Source: Falsiroseomonas stagni DSM 19981
GTDB lineage: Bacteria > Pseudomonadota > Alphaproteobacteria > Acetobacterales > Acetobacteraceae
Assembly: GCF_900114315.1 (NCBI RefSeq)
Contig: NZ_FOSQ01000014.1
Coordinates: 92,669 to 156,668, forward strand
Reading direction: 5' to 3'
DNA: 64,000 nt
Under the pieces are notes generated by a model, which did not search any database, was not told where the DNA came from, and saw only the letters and a program-made list of their open reading frames with translations. Positions 38,525 to 47,204 of this stretch are shown here, in pieces (positions within the stretch are counted from its first letter, which is position 1; every line of letters starts with the position of its first letter). A program made the translations under genes and the position numbers.

Positions 38525-40666
38525 TCAAGACTCGCCCCCCGGCGGCGGGGCGCCGCCCACCGCGGGTCCCGCCTCCGTCAGCGGGATCGCGATGTCGCAT
38601 TCCAGCCCGGCGGGTTCCCAGCGCTTCTCCATCCGTCCCGAGAGCTGGAAGCGGATGGTCTGTTCGATCACGCGGGACCCGAAGCCCTTCCGCGCCGGTT
38701 CCGCCGCCAGCGGCGGCCCGCCGCTCTCCCGCCAGGCCAAATAGAGCCAGGCCGCATCCAGGCACCAGGTGATGTGCAGGCGCCCGGCGGGGCTGGACAG
38801 GGCGCCGTATTTCACCGCGTTGGTCGCCAGTTCATGCACCGCCATGGCCAGCGCCTGCACGGCGCGGACCGGCAGGGACACCGGCGGGCCGGACAGCGTC
38901 ACCACCGGCTCCCCCGCGCCCTCGCCCGGGGGTGGCGCGGCCTGGAAGGCACGCAGCTCTGCCTCCAGCAGCGCGCGCAGATCGCCCTCCCGCCACTGGC
39001 TTTCGGCCAGCATGGTCTGCGCCCGCGCCAGCGCCGCGACGCGCCCTTCGACGGCGCGGACATAGCTCGCGTAGTCCGGCGCCTTGGTCAGCCGGAGCGC
39101 CGCCTGCACCACGGCCAGCGTGTTCTTGGCGCGGTGCGTCACCTCGAAGGCCAGCAGCGCCGTCCGTTCCTCCGCCTGGCGGCGCGGCGTGACATCCATG
39201 GCGACGCCGGAAAGACGGCCCGGCAGCGCCAGGCCGCTGGGGGAGGCCGGGCCGTAGCCGGCCGCGGCCTCCCCCCGCAGCATCACCCAGCGCAGCCCGC
39301 CATCCGGCAGCAGCACCCGGTATTCCGCGGCCAGCTTCCCGCCATCCCGCGCCAGGCGCCGCAACTCGGCCTGCGCCACCGGCCGGTCATCGGGATGCAG
39401 GCAGGCCACCAGCGCGGCCTCGTCCAGCACCGCGTCCGGCGCCAGGCCGAACAGCTCCCGCAGCCCCCGGCCACCCGCCACCATCCCGTCCGCCGCCATG
39501 TCGAAGGCCAGGATCCCGGCCGCATCCTGCGCCCGCTTCAGATTGCCCTCGCTGGCGCGCAGCGCGGCGGCCAGCGCGGCATTCACCTCCTCCAGCGCCT
39601 GGTTCGCCGCCCCCAGCCGGGCCTGCTGCTGGCGTTCCCGCAGGCTCAGCAGCAGCAGGGCCAGGGTGGCGGGCACGCCGAACAGCAGGTGGTTGCCCAT
39701 GGTGGCCCGCCAATCCGCGGCCACCGCGGCCAGCGGCCGGCTGGCCACCGCCAGCACGGGAAATCCCTCCAGCTTCTGCACCGCAAGGATCATGCCGCCC
39801 TCCCGCCGCAAGGCGCGGCCGGTCGGGGCGGCGGCGGCGGCCAGCCCGGGCGCCGAGACCCCCTGCGGGCTGGCGATAGCGGTGCTGGCCAGCGCCTCTC
39901 CGTCATCCCGGATCAGCGCCAGGGCATCGCCATCCTGCCGCAGCAGGCGCCGCATCGCCGGCTGCAGCCGGTGCGGATAGACGGAGAGGTTGACCGCCCC
40001 ATCAAAGGCGTCCGGTGCCAGCCCGTTCGCCGTCCCGCTGCGCCGGCGGCTGACCGCGAAGAAGGGCACGCCATCGAAGCGGGAGACATAGACCTGGCTG
40101 ATGTGGAAGCGCGGCGGGGTATCCGCGCGCAGCGCCGCGAAGAAGTCCCGGTCCGCCGCCGTCGGCCGGTCCCGCGGCACCGGGAACAGGTTCGCCGCCA
40201 GCAGCGCCGTGCCCGTCCGGTCGATCACATAGGCAGCTTCCGCCTCCGGCACGTCGGGGATCAGGTCAGCCAGTTGCCGGTGCAGGGATTCCTCCCGCGC
40301 CGAGATCTCGGCATCCGACAGGCCGCGGGTCAGGTCGTTCACCCGCCCGGCGCTGACGACATAGCCGGCCAGCACGCGGGTGCCGAATTCGGCGCCGGTA
40401 TCGGCGCTCTGCCGCAGCGCCGCCTCGGCCTCCGCCAGCGTGTTCCGCCAGGCCAGCAGCCCGCCGCCCAGCAGCAGCGCCAGCGGCAGCAGCAGCGCCG
40501 CCGCCGGCAGCGCCCAGGAGGAAGCCGCGCCACCGCATCGCCGCGCCCGCCGATCCGGCCCGGCCGCCACCGCCATCCCGGCCCCGGCGCCTTCCAACCG
40601 CCCCCCTTTTCCACCACCTGTGATGGGCGGCGCAGCCTCACCCGCCCGCGCCGGGCGCGCAATCAT
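38525..40666 (-). CDS. Membrane sensor histidine kinase, HWE family
   Basis: About 713 aa. Membrane segments at about residues 51-73 and 325-341 bracket a periplasmic Cache-like sensor (about 75-320, with VYVSRFDGVPFFAVSRR). A PAS domain follows at about 375-495 (LRELFGLAPDAVL, HPDDRPVAQAELRRL). The HWE kinase core has His511 in EVTHRAKNTLAVVQ, HELATNAVKYGALS with the N-box Asn616, WRE at 645-647 and GFGSRVIEQTI. It senses an external signal and phosphorylates a response regulator not present nearby. Starts at 40675 (GTG), 40666 (ATG) and 40576 (ATG) are all possible. Confidence 0.88.
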   Translation of the reverse strand: MIARPARAGEAAPPITGGGKGGRLEGAGAGMAVAAGPDRRARRCGGAASSWALPAAALLLPLALLLGGGLLAWRNTLAEAEAALRQSADTGAEFGTRVLAGYVVSAGRVNDLTRGLSDAEISAREESLHRQLADLIPDVPEAEAAYVIDRTGTALLAANLFPVPRDRPTAADRDFFAALRADTPPRFHISQVYVSRFDGVPFFAVSRRRSGTANGLAPDAFDGAVNLSVYPHRLQPAMRRLLRQDGDALALIRDDGEALASTAIASPQGVSAPGLAAAAAPTGRALRREGGMILAVQKLEGFPVLAVASRPLAAVAADWRATMGNHLLFGVPATLALLLLSLRERQQQARLGAANQALEEVNAALAAALRASEGNLKRAQDAAGILAFDMAADGMVAGGRGLRELFGLAPDAVLDEAALVACLHPDDRPVAQAELRRLARDGGKLAAEYRVLLPDGGLRWVMLRGEAAAGYGPASPSGLALPGRLSGVAMDVTPRRQAEERTALLAFEVTHRAKNTLAVVQAALRLTKAPDYASYVRAVEGRVAALARAQTMLAESQWREGDLRALLEAELRAFQAAPPPGEGAGEPVVTLSGPPVSLPVRAVQALAMAVHELATNAVKYGALSSPAGRLHITWCLDAAWLYLAWRESGGPPLAAEPARKGFGSRVIEQTIRFQLSGRMEKRWEPAGLECDIAIPLTEAGPAVGGAPPPGGES

Positions 40667-40711
40667 CGCCGCCACGGCGCCCTGTCACGTGACGGTGACG
40701 GGGAAGCCCCG

Positions 40712-40957
40712 TCATTCGGAAGCCCCGCCTTGGCGCCGCTTCACGATGGTCAGCGCCTCCTTCAGCACCTCCACCGTGATGCCGTGCTTGCCATAGGCGT
40801 CCCGCGCCTCATCCAGGGTCAGCCCCGCGGCCGGGCGCAGGATGAGCCGTCCCTTGACGGCCTCGACCTCGACATGAGAACATGGTCCTAGCGCCGCCCG
40901 GAGGTCCTTGCGCAGCGTGATCTGGCTCTGCGGCGATATCTTCAGCAGGACGCGCAT
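40712..40957 (-). CDS. AbrB/MazE-type DNA-binding protein (orphan antitoxin-like)
   Basis: 81 aa. The swapped-hairpin AbrB/SpoVT fold is seen in LLKISPQSQITLRKDLRAALG followed by HVEVEAVKGRLILRP. The C-terminal half (LTLDEARDAYGKHGITVEVLKEAL) is helical, as in antitoxins that wrap a toxin. No PIN or MazF toxin gene is adjacent: the histidine kinase follows and a TetR gene precedes. It may be a solitary regulator. A repeated TTTA-type element lies about 40-75 bases upstream of the ATG. Confidence 0.85.
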   Translation of the reverse strand: MRVLLKISPQSQITLRKDLRAALGPCSHVEVEAVKGRLILRPAAGLTLDEARDAYGKHGITVEVLKEALTIVKRRQGGASE

Positions 40958-40994
40958 CGATCAGCCCTCCGCCACCCGATGCCCCGCGCGGAAT

Positions 40995-41033
40995 GCGACT
41001 AAAGGCGCATAAATGGCCTAATCGGCTTAAAGG
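40995..41033 (-). repeat. Roughly 10-bp-phased TTTA repeat upstream of the abrB-type gene (copy A)
   Basis: Read on the minus strand, units CTTTAAGCC, GATTAGGCC, ATTTATGCG and CCTTTAGTCGC follow each other at about one helical turn. The end block GCCTTTAGTCGC (40995-41006) and the block GCCGATTA recur at 56594-56630. The surroundings are AT-rich compared with the rest of the window. It is probably an operator or promoter region for the AbrB-type gene; function unproven. Confidence 0.55.
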
Positions 41034-41048
41034 ATAGTATTCCTAAAA

Positions 41049-41675
41049 TCAAGCGGAATCAACGCCCGGCCCCAGGGCCCGCGCCGCCGGGCCGCCGCCC
41101 TCCGCGATCAGCGCCGCGACCATCCGGGCATAATCCTCCCGGCTCAGCGGCCCCTGTTCCCGGTGCCAGAGGTGGTGCCAGTTCAGCATGGCGAAGAAGC
41201 TCATGGTCAGCGGCTTCAGCAGCCGCCGGTCCTCCGCCAGGCCCGGATGCAGGTCCGCCACCATCGCCGCGGCCTCCGCCACCAGGGCGCGTTCCAGGGA
41301 CCGCAGCGCTTCCTGCTGCGGGGGCGCCAGCAGGGTCAGGCAGGTGATCTGCACGCGATGCACCGCATCCGCGTCGCGATAGGCATCCAGCAGCAGGAAG
41401 GCCAGAGTCTCCAGCCGCGCACGTGGCGAGCCCGTGATGGTGGCAGCCCCGCGCGCGATCTCGACCAGATGCTGCAGGTGCTGCGCCAGCACGTCGAACA
41501 GCAGCGCCGCCTTGTCCGGCCAGTAGTGATAGACCAGGGTCTTGGAGACGTTGCCCGCCTTGGCGAGCATCGCCAGCGACGCCCGGTCATAGCCATGCGC
41601 GGCGAAAAGCTCCGCCGCCTGCTTCAGGATCGCCTGGCGCTTCTCCTCATGGTCCGCGGCCCTGGGGCGTGCCAT
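41049..41675 (-). CDS. paaR: TetR-family regulator, PaaR-like
   Basis: 208 aa. The TetR helix-turn-helix is at about residues 10-57 (AILKQAAELFAAHGYDRASLAMLAKAG, then VSKTLVYHYWPDKAALL). The effector-binding domain contains HRVQITCLTLLAPPQQEALRSLE. It begins one base after the paaK stop and is thus the last gene of paaG-paaI-paaK-paaR. In phenylacetate clusters such a TetR protein (PaaR) represses until phenylacetyl-CoA binds; the assignment here rests on position. Its operator may be one of the palindromes at 44228-44285. Confidence 0.85.
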   Translation of the reverse strand: MARPRAADHEEKRQAILKQAAELFAAHGYDRASLAMLAKAGNVSKTLVYHYWPDKAALLFDVLAQHLQHLVEIARGAATITGSPRARLETLAFLLLDAYRDADAVHRVQITCLTLLAPPQQEALRSLERALVAEAAAMVADLHPGLAEDRRLLKPLTMSFFAMLNWHHLWHREQGPLSREDYARMVAALIAEGGGPAARALGPGVDSA

Positions 41676-41676
41676 C

Positions 41677-42972
41677 TCAGCGGGGCCTCCGGTCCACCAC
41701 GCGCTTCGCCTTGCCGAGGCTGCGCTCGATCGCGCCGGCGTCGCGCACCTCGATGGCGGCGGTGACGCCGATGATCGCCTTGACGTAATGCGCCAGGGTC
41801 TTCGCCGCGCGCTCGCGCTCCTCCGGCAGCGTGCCGGGCTCGGCCTCCACCGCGATGGTCATGGCATCCAGCGGTCCGTCGCGCGTCAGGATCAGCTGGT
41901 AGTGCGGCGCCAGGTCCGGCACGCGGAGGATCTGTTCCTCCACCTGGGACGGGAACAGGTTCACCCCGCGCAGGATGATCATGTCGTCGCTGCGGCCGGT
42001 GATCTTCTGCATCCGCCGGAAGGCCGGGCGCGCCGTGCCGGGCATCAGGCGGGTCAAATCCCGCGTGCGATAGCGGATGATGGGCATGGCCTGCTTGGTG
42101 AGGCTGGTGAAGACCAGCTCGCCCGGCTCGCCCTCCGGCACCGGCGCGCCGGTATTCGGGTCCACGACCTCCGGGAAGAAGTGATCCTCCCAGATATGCG
42201 GCCCGTCCTTCGTCTCCACGCATTCATTGGCGACACCGGGGCCGATCACCTCCGACAGGCCGTAGATGTCCACGGCCTGGATGCCGAAGGCATCCTCGAT
42301 CTGCGCGCGCATCGCCTCCGTCCAGGGTTCCGCGCCGAAGATGCCGATCCTGAGGCTGGTGCCGCGCGGATCCTTTCCCTGCCTGCGGAACTCGTCGAGC
42401 AGCGCCAGCATGTAGGAGGGCGTGACCATGATGATGTCGGGGCGAAAATCCTCGATGAGCTGCACCTGGCGTTCGGTCATGCCGCCGGACATCGGCACCA
42501 CGGCGCAGCCCAGCGCCTCCGCCCCGTAATGCGCGCCGAGCCCCCCGGTGAACAACCCGTAGCCATAGGCGATATGCACCATCATCCCGGGCCGCCCGCC
42601 GCTGGCACGGATCGATCGCGCCATCACCTGCGCCCACATGGCGATGTCGTCGGCCGTGTAGCCGACGACGGTCGGCTTGCCCGTGGTGCCGGAGGAGGCG
42701 TGGATACGCGCGAGCTTCTCCCGCGGCACGGCGAACATGCCGAAGGGGTAGTTGTCCCGCAGATCCGCCTTGGTGGTGAAGGGGAAGCGCCGGAGGTCCT
42801 CCAGCGCGTGAAGATCATCGGGCGTCACGCCCGCCGCATCGAAGGCCCGGCGGTAATGCGGCACCTTGTCATAGGCGAGGCGGAGCGTGGCCCGCAGGCG
42901 GTCCAGCTGCAGCGCGCGCAGATCGCCGATCGACAGACGCTCGCCCTCATCGAGCCGGTCATCCGTTGCCAT
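41677..42972 (-). CDS. paaK: Phenylacetate-CoA ligase
   Basis: 431 aa, adenylate-forming ligase that activates phenylacetate with ATP and CoA. P-loop HASSGTTGKPTVVGYTADD starts at residue 91. MVHIAYGYGLFTGGLGAHYG, DIYGLSEVIGPGVANEC, IRYRTRDLTRL and SDDMIILRGVNLFPSQVEE are PaaK-type blocks. The ATG at 42972 has GGAGGA eight bases upstream. It overlaps paaI by 14 bases. The ring epoxidase genes paaABCDE are not in the window. Confidence 0.95.
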   Translation of the reverse strand: MATDDRLDEGERLSIGDLRALQLDRLRATLRLAYDKVPHYRRAFDAAGVTPDDLHALEDLRRFPFTTKADLRDNYPFGMFAVPREKLARIHASSGTTGKPTVVGYTADDIAMWAQVMARSIRASGGRPGMMVHIAYGYGLFTGGLGAHYGAEALGCAVVPMSGGMTERQVQLIEDFRPDIIMVTPSYMLALLDEFRRQGKDPRGTSLRIGIFGAEPWTEAMRAQIEDAFGIQAVDIYGLSEVIGPGVANECVETKDGPHIWEDHFFPEVVDPNTGAPVPEGEPGELVFTSLTKQAMPIIRYRTRDLTRLMPGTARPAFRRMQKITGRSDDMIILRGVNLFPSQVEEQILRVPDLAPHYQLILTRDGPLDAMTIAVEAEPGTLPEERERAAKTLAHYVKAIIGVTAAIEVRDAGAIERSLGKAKRVVDRRPR

Positions 42973-43402
42973 GGGTTGTTTCCTCCACAAGCTGGCCATC
43001 GATGATGCGGGAGAGGCCGCGGAAGACGGCGATGGCGCGGCCCTGCTGGTCCGTCACCGTCACATCGGTGATGCCGCTGCGCCCGGCGGATTGCGTCTGC
43101 ACGGCATGGGCCGTCAGCACATCATCCAGCTTCGCGGGGCGGAGATAGGTGATGGTGTTGGACTGGGCGACGGCACGGCGGTTGAAGCTGTTGCAGGCGA
43201 AGGCGAAGGCGCTGTCGGCCAGCGCGAAGATGAAGCCGCCATGCGCGATGCCGTGCCCGTTCACCATGCGGGGCTCGATCCGCATGGCCAGCACCGCCTC
43301 CCCCGGCGCCACGCGCGTGATCGCCATGCCGAGCCCGGCCGAGGCCTGGTCCTCCGCCCACATCGCGCGGGCGCAGGCTTCCGCGATCTCCTGCGGCGTC
43401 AT
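42959..43402 (-). CDS. paaI: Hydroxyphenylacetyl-CoA thioesterase PaaI
   Basis: 147 aa hotdog-fold thioesterase. RMVNGHGIAHGGFIFALADSAFAFACNS is the PaaI signature with the H-G-G helix; the start MWAEDQASAGLGM also fits. PaaI releases CoA trapped on dead-end hydroxyphenylacetyl-CoA. ATG at 43402 overlaps the paaG stop by four bases. The 3' end overlaps paaK. Confidence 0.93.
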   Translation of the reverse strand: MTPQEIAEACARAMWAEDQASAGLGMAITRVAPGEAVLAMRIEPRMVNGHGIAHGGFIFALADSAFAFACNSFNRRAVAQSNTITYLRPAKLDDVLTAHAVQTQSAGRSGITDVTVTDQQGRAIAVFRGLSRIIDGQLVEETTHGNG

Positions 43403-44196
43403 TCGGGGGCGCCTTCGAAGCGCGCGGGGCGCTTCTGCTGGAAGGCGGCCACGCCCTCCGCGTAGTCGGCGCTGCGGCCGAGGTCCCTCTGCACCGCCGC
43501 CTCCAGCGCCAATTGCTCCTCGAGCGTGTTGCCCTCCGCGGCGTCGAGCACGCGCTTGGTCGCGGCCAGCGCGTCCGCCGGCAGGCGAGCGAGCCTGGCG
43601 CAGAGCGATTCCGCTTCCGCCATCAGCGAAGCCGCCGGCACGGCGCGATACACCATGCCCATCGACGCGGCCTCCGCGCCGCTGATCGTATCGCCGAGCA
43701 TCGCCAGCGCCCGTGCCCGCGCGGGGCCGACGAGGCGCGGCAACATCCAGGTGGCGCCGCTGTCCGGGATCAGGCCGATACGGATGAAAGCCTGGGAGAA
43801 TTTCGCATCCTCCGCCGCCAGCGTGATGTCGCAGGCCAGCGCCACGGAGGCGCCGGCCCCCGCCGCCACGCCCTGCACCGCGCAGACCACGGGCTTCGGC
43901 AGCCCGCGCAGCGCCGCGACAAGCGCGTTCCACCCGCGATCCAGCACCGCGCCGAGATCGACATCGGGGTCCGTCAGCCCCGGCTCCGCCAGATCCTGCC
44001 CCGCGCAGAAACCGCGCCCCGCACCGGCTAGCAGCACGGCCCGGCAGGCGGGATCGCTGCCCGCCTCCGCCAGCGCCTGGCGCAGCACCGCCTGCAGCCC
44101 TGCATCGAAGGCGTTCAACCGCTGCGGGCGGTTGAGCGTCAGCACGCGATACCCGTCCCGCTGCTCCACCAGCAGCACCGGCGCCGTCCCCGACAT
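43399..44196 (-). CDS. paaG: Enoyl-CoA hydratase/isomerase family, PaaG-type epoxyphenylacetyl-CoA isomerase
   Basis: 265 aa crotonase-fold protein. The oxyanion-hole blocks are GRGFCAGQDLAE and VQGVAAGAGASVALACDIT; the acidic residue region is IRIGLIPDSGATWMLPRLVG, whose D-S-G-A-T-W matches PaaG. It would convert the ring epoxide of phenylacetyl-CoA to the oxepin. It is the first gene of the minus-strand paa operon, divergent from paaN. AHQKRP-type enoyl hydratases look alike, but the paa neighbours and D-S-G-A-T-W support PaaG. Confidence 0.9.
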   Translation of the reverse strand: MSGTAPVLLVEQRDGYRVLTLNRPQRLNAFDAGLQAVLRQALAEAGSDPACRAVLLAGAGRGFCAGQDLAEPGLTDPDVDLGAVLDRGWNALVAALRGLPKPVVCAVQGVAAGAGASVALACDITLAAEDAKFSQAFIRIGLIPDSGATWMLPRLVGPARARALAMLGDTISGAEAASMGMVYRAVPAASLMAEAESLCARLARLPADALAATKRVLDAAEGNTLEEQLALEAAVQRDLGRSADYAEGVAAFQQKRPARFEGAPE

Positions 44197-44217
44197 GCGA
44201 AGCCCTCCCCGTTTTTC

Positions 44218-44259
44218 TTGACAGATGGGGGATCGTAGGTTTATATACCTACGATCCCC
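44218..44259 (+). promoter_or_regulatory. paaN promoter with a perfect 13-bp inverted repeat over the -10
   Basis: TTGACA at 44218-44223 and TATATA at 44242-44247, spacing 18 (TTATAT at 17). Arms GGGGATCGTAGGT (44228-44240) and ACCTACGATCCCC (44247-44259) are perfect complements around TTATAT, so a bound dimer would block the promoter. The minus strand of the same centre reads TATATAA and may serve paaG. The owner of the site could be PaaR or another regulator. Confidence 0.75.
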
Positions 44260-44269
44260 TTTCTATTGA

Positions 44270-44285
44270 CTGAACGCGCGGTCAG
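44270..44285 (+). promoter_or_regulatory. Quasi-palindrome, candidate TetR-type operator in the paaN leader
   Basis: CTGAACGCGCGGTCAG is symmetric except at one base pair (CTGA / TCAG with CGCGCG centre), the size and style of TetR-family operators. It lies just downstream of the promoter and about 50 bases before the paaN ATG. Confidence 0.45.
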
Positions 44286-44332
44286 CTTATTCTCGCCCGA
44301 AATACCAAGTCAAACGGGGAGGCTCCATCGCC

Positions 44333-45973
44333 ATGGCCGAGTTCGCGGCGCGGCACCAGGCGCTGCTGGACCAGGCGATTGCCGCCGCCCGCTCGCGCGC
44401 GCATTTCTCGGCCTATCCGGAAGCGCCCTCGGGCAGGATCTATGGCGAGACCGCCAAGGCCGAAGCGGAAGCCGCCTTCGCCGCCCTGCTGGGCAAGCCC
44501 TTCGAGGGGGGCGAGGCGCTGGTCGGCGACGAACGCTCTCCCTTCGGCCCCGCGCTCGGCATCACCTATCCCGCGCTTCCGCCCGCCACCCTGGTCGCCC
44601 GCGCCGAGGCCGCGGCGCCTGCCTGGGCGGAGGCCGATCCCGCCGCCCGCGCCGGCGTGCTGCTGGAGATCCTGCACCGGCTGAACCGCGACAGCTTCCT
44701 GATGGCGAATGCGGTGATGCACACCACCGGCCAGGCCTTCGTCATGGCCTTCCAGGCCGGCGGGCCGCATGCGCAGGATCGCGGCCTGGAAGCCGTGGCC
44801 TATGCGATGGAGGAGCTATCGCGCGTGCCGACCACGGCAGCCTGGCACAAGCCCGCGGGCCGCGACACGCTGCGCATGGACAAGCGGTTCCGCGCCGTGC
44901 CGCGCGGCATCGGCCTCGTCATCGGCTGCGCGACCTTCCCCACCTGGAACGGCTATCCCGGCCTGTTCGCCAGCCTCGCCACCGGCAATGCCGTCATCGT
45001 CAAGCCGCACCCCGCCGCCATCCTGCCGCTGGCGCTGACCATTCGCACGGCCCGCACCGTCATGGCGGAGGCGGGCTTCGCGCCGGATGTCGTGCAACTC
45101 GCGCCCGATACGCCGGAAGCCCCGATCGCCGAGCAGCTCGCGACCCATCCCGCCATCGGCATCGTCGATTTCACCGGCGGCCCCGTCTTCGGCGCGCGGC
45201 TGCGCGGGCTGATCGCGGGCACCAAGCCCCTGCATACAGAGGAAGCCGGCATCAACCCCGTGGTGCTGCATTCCACCGCGGATTTCGCCGGCCTCTGCCG
45301 CAACCTCGCCTTCTCCCTCGCCCTCTACAGCGGCCAGATGTGCACCGCCCCCCAGAACATCTTTGTCAGTGCCACCGGCATGGACACCGACCAGGGCCGC
45401 AAGAGCTTCGACGAGGTCGCCGCCGCCATCGTCGCCGCGCTGGATGAATTGCTTGCCGACCCCGCCCGCGCCGCCGGCGTGCTGGGCGCCATCCAGAATC
45501 CCGGGACGCTCACGCGCATCGCCGCCGCCCGCCGCCTCGGCCGCGTGCTGCGCGACAGCGCGCCCCTGCCTGGCGAGGCCCGCACCGCCACGCCGCTGCT
45601 GGTGGAGGTGCTCGCCGATGCCGAGGAAGCCTGGGGCGAGGAACGCTTCGGCCCCATCGCCTTCCTGATCCGCTGCCCGGATGCGGAGGCCGCGCTGCGC
45701 CTGGCCGCCCAGTCCACCAAGGCCCGCGGCGCCATCACCGCGCTGGTGCACAGCACGGATGACGCCTTCCTCGCCCGCGCCGAAGCCGCCTTCGCGAAGG
45801 CCGGCGTGGCGCTGTCCGAAAACCTCACCGGCGGCGTCTTCGTCAACCAGTCCGCCGCCTTCAGCGACTACCACGTCTCCGGCGCCAACCCCGCCGGCAC
45901 CTCCTGCCTCACCGACGCCGCCTTCGTCACCAATCGCTTCCACATCGCGATGGTGCGACGTCCCCCCGCCTGA
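44333..45973 (+). CDS. paaN: Phenylacetic acid degradation protein PaaN (aldehyde dehydrogenase type)
   Basis: 546 aa, aldehyde dehydrogenase fold of the stand-alone PaaN group, without the MaoC hydratase domain of E. coli PaaZ. Catalytic Cys337 is in SGQMCTAP, Glu304 in HTEEAGINP and Asn206 in FPTWNGYPG. LGITYPALPPATLV is a PaaN marker. It would oxidise the semialdehyde formed after ring opening; the oxepin hydrolase step needs another protein. It is transcribed from the operator-covered promoter at 44218 and leads the LIV transporter genes after a 45-base gap. Confidence 0.9.
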   Translation: MAEFAARHQALLDQAIAAARSRAHFSAYPEAPSGRIYGETAKAEAEAAFAALLGKPFEGGEALVGDERSPFGPALGITYPALPPATLVARAEAAAPAWAEADPAARAGVLLEILHRLNRDSFLMANAVMHTTGQAFVMAFQAGGPHAQDRGLEAVAYAMEELSRVPTTAAWHKPAGRDTLRMDKRFRAVPRGIGLVIGCATFPTWNGYPGLFASLATGNAVIVKPHPAAILPLALTIRTARTVMAEAGFAPDVVQLAPDTPEAPIAEQLATHPAIGIVDFTGGPVFGARLRGLIAGTKPLHTEEAGINPVVLHSTADFAGLCRNLAFSLALYSGQMCTAPQNIFVSATGMDTDQGRKSFDEVAAAIVAALDELLADPARAAGVLGAIQNPGTLTRIAAARRLGRVLRDSAPLPGEARTATPLLVEVLADAEEAWGEERFGPIAFLIRCPDAEAALRLAAQSTKARGAITALVHSTDDAFLARAEAAFAKAGVALSENLTGGVFVNQSAAFSDYHVSGANPAGTSCLTDAAFVTNRFHIAMVRRPPA

Positions 45974-46018
45974 AGCACAAACGCCTGAACGAACAACAAC
46001 GTCCAAGGGAGTGCACGC

Positions 46019-47185
46019 ATGTCACTGGGAATGATCCTGCGCCGGGGCGTGATCGCCGCCGGGGCGTTTCTTCTGGCCGCCCCCGCCCTCGCGCAGCGCG
46101 CGCCGGAGCCGATCCGCATCGGCGCGGTGCTGTCCGTGACGGGCCCCGCCAGCTTCCTCGGCGATCCCGAGGACAAGACGCTCCGCCTCTACGTCAACCG
46201 CATCAACCAGGCCGGCGGCGTCAATGGCCGCCCGCTGCAGCTCATCATCTATGACGATGCCGGCGACGCCAACCGCGCCCGCACCTTCGCCACCCGCCTG
46301 GTGGAGGATGACCGCGTGGTCGCCATGGTCGGCGGCACCACCACCGGCACGACGCTCGCCATGCGCCCGGTCTTCGAGGATGCGCGCATCCCCTTCATCT
46401 CGCTGGCCGGCGGCATCGAGATCATCGACCCCGTCCAGCCCTTCACCTTCAAGACCCCCCACACCGACCGCATGGCCTGCGAGAAGATCTTCGCCGATAT
46501 CCGCGCGCGCGGCCTGACGCGCGTCGGCATGATCTCCGGCACCGATGGCTTCGGGCAGTCCATGCGCGGGCAATGCGTGCGCGTGGCCGGTGCGGCCGGC
46601 ATCACCATCGTGGCGGAGGAAAGCTACGGCCCGCGCGATAGCGACATGACCCCGCAGCTCACGCGGCTCCGCAACGCGCAGGGCATCGAGGCGGTGGTGA
46701 ATCCCGGCTTCGGCCAGGGCCCCGCCATCGTGACCCGCGGCTACCACCAGCTCGGCATCCGCCTGCCGCTCTATCAGTCCCACGGCGTCGCCAGCCGGGA
46801 ATTCATCAACCTGGCCACCCCCGCCGCGGCCGAGGGCGTGCGCCTGCCCGCCGCCGCGCTGCTCATCGCCGAACAGCTGCCCACCAGCGACCCGCAGCAC
46901 CAGGTGGTGCTGGACTACAAGGCGGCCTTCGAGCGGGAGTTCAACCAGCCCGTCTCCACCTTCGGCGGCCATGCCTATGACGGCCTCATGATCCTGGTGG
47001 AGGCGATGCGCCGCGCCAATTCCACCGACGGCACCAGGCTGCGGGACGCCATCCGCGCCACGCGCGGCTTCGTCGGCACCGGCGGCATCGTCAATATGAG
47101 CGCCACCGACCATATGGGCCTCGACCTCTCCGCCTTCCGCATGGTCGAGATCCGCAACGGCGACTGGGCGCTTCTCGGGAACTGA
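46019..47185 (+). CDS. LIV-type ABC transporter substrate-binding protein (second system)
   Basis: 388 aa. Signal peptide MILRRGVIAAGAFLLAAPALAQ, then PIRIGAVLSVTGPASFLGDPE, INQAGGVNGRPLQLI and AMVGGTTTGTTLAMRPVFED, the type I binding-protein pattern. AAGGGAG stands about seven bases before the ATG. It follows paaN and precedes its own permeases, so phenylacetate or a related aromatic acid is a plausible ligand. The pocket cannot be read from sequence alone. Confidence 0.92.
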   Translation: MSLGMILRRGVIAAGAFLLAAPALAQRAPEPIRIGAVLSVTGPASFLGDPEDKTLRLYVNRINQAGGVNGRPLQLIIYDDAGDANRARTFATRLVEDDRVVAMVGGTTTGTTLAMRPVFEDARIPFISLAGGIEIIDPVQPFTFKTPHTDRMACEKIFADIRARGLTRVGMISGTDGFGQSMRGQCVRVAGAAGITIVAEESYGPRDSDMTPQLTRLRNAQGIEAVVNPGFGQGPAIVTRGYHQLGIRLPLYQSHGVASREFINLATPAAAEGVRLPAAALLIAEQLPTSDPQHQVVLDYKAAFEREFNQPVSTFGGHAYDGLMILVEAMRRANSTDGTRLRDAIRATRGFVGTGGIVNMSATDHMGLDLSAFRMVEIRNGDWALLGN

Positions 47186-47204
47186 ACGCGGAAGGCCGGA
47201 GACG

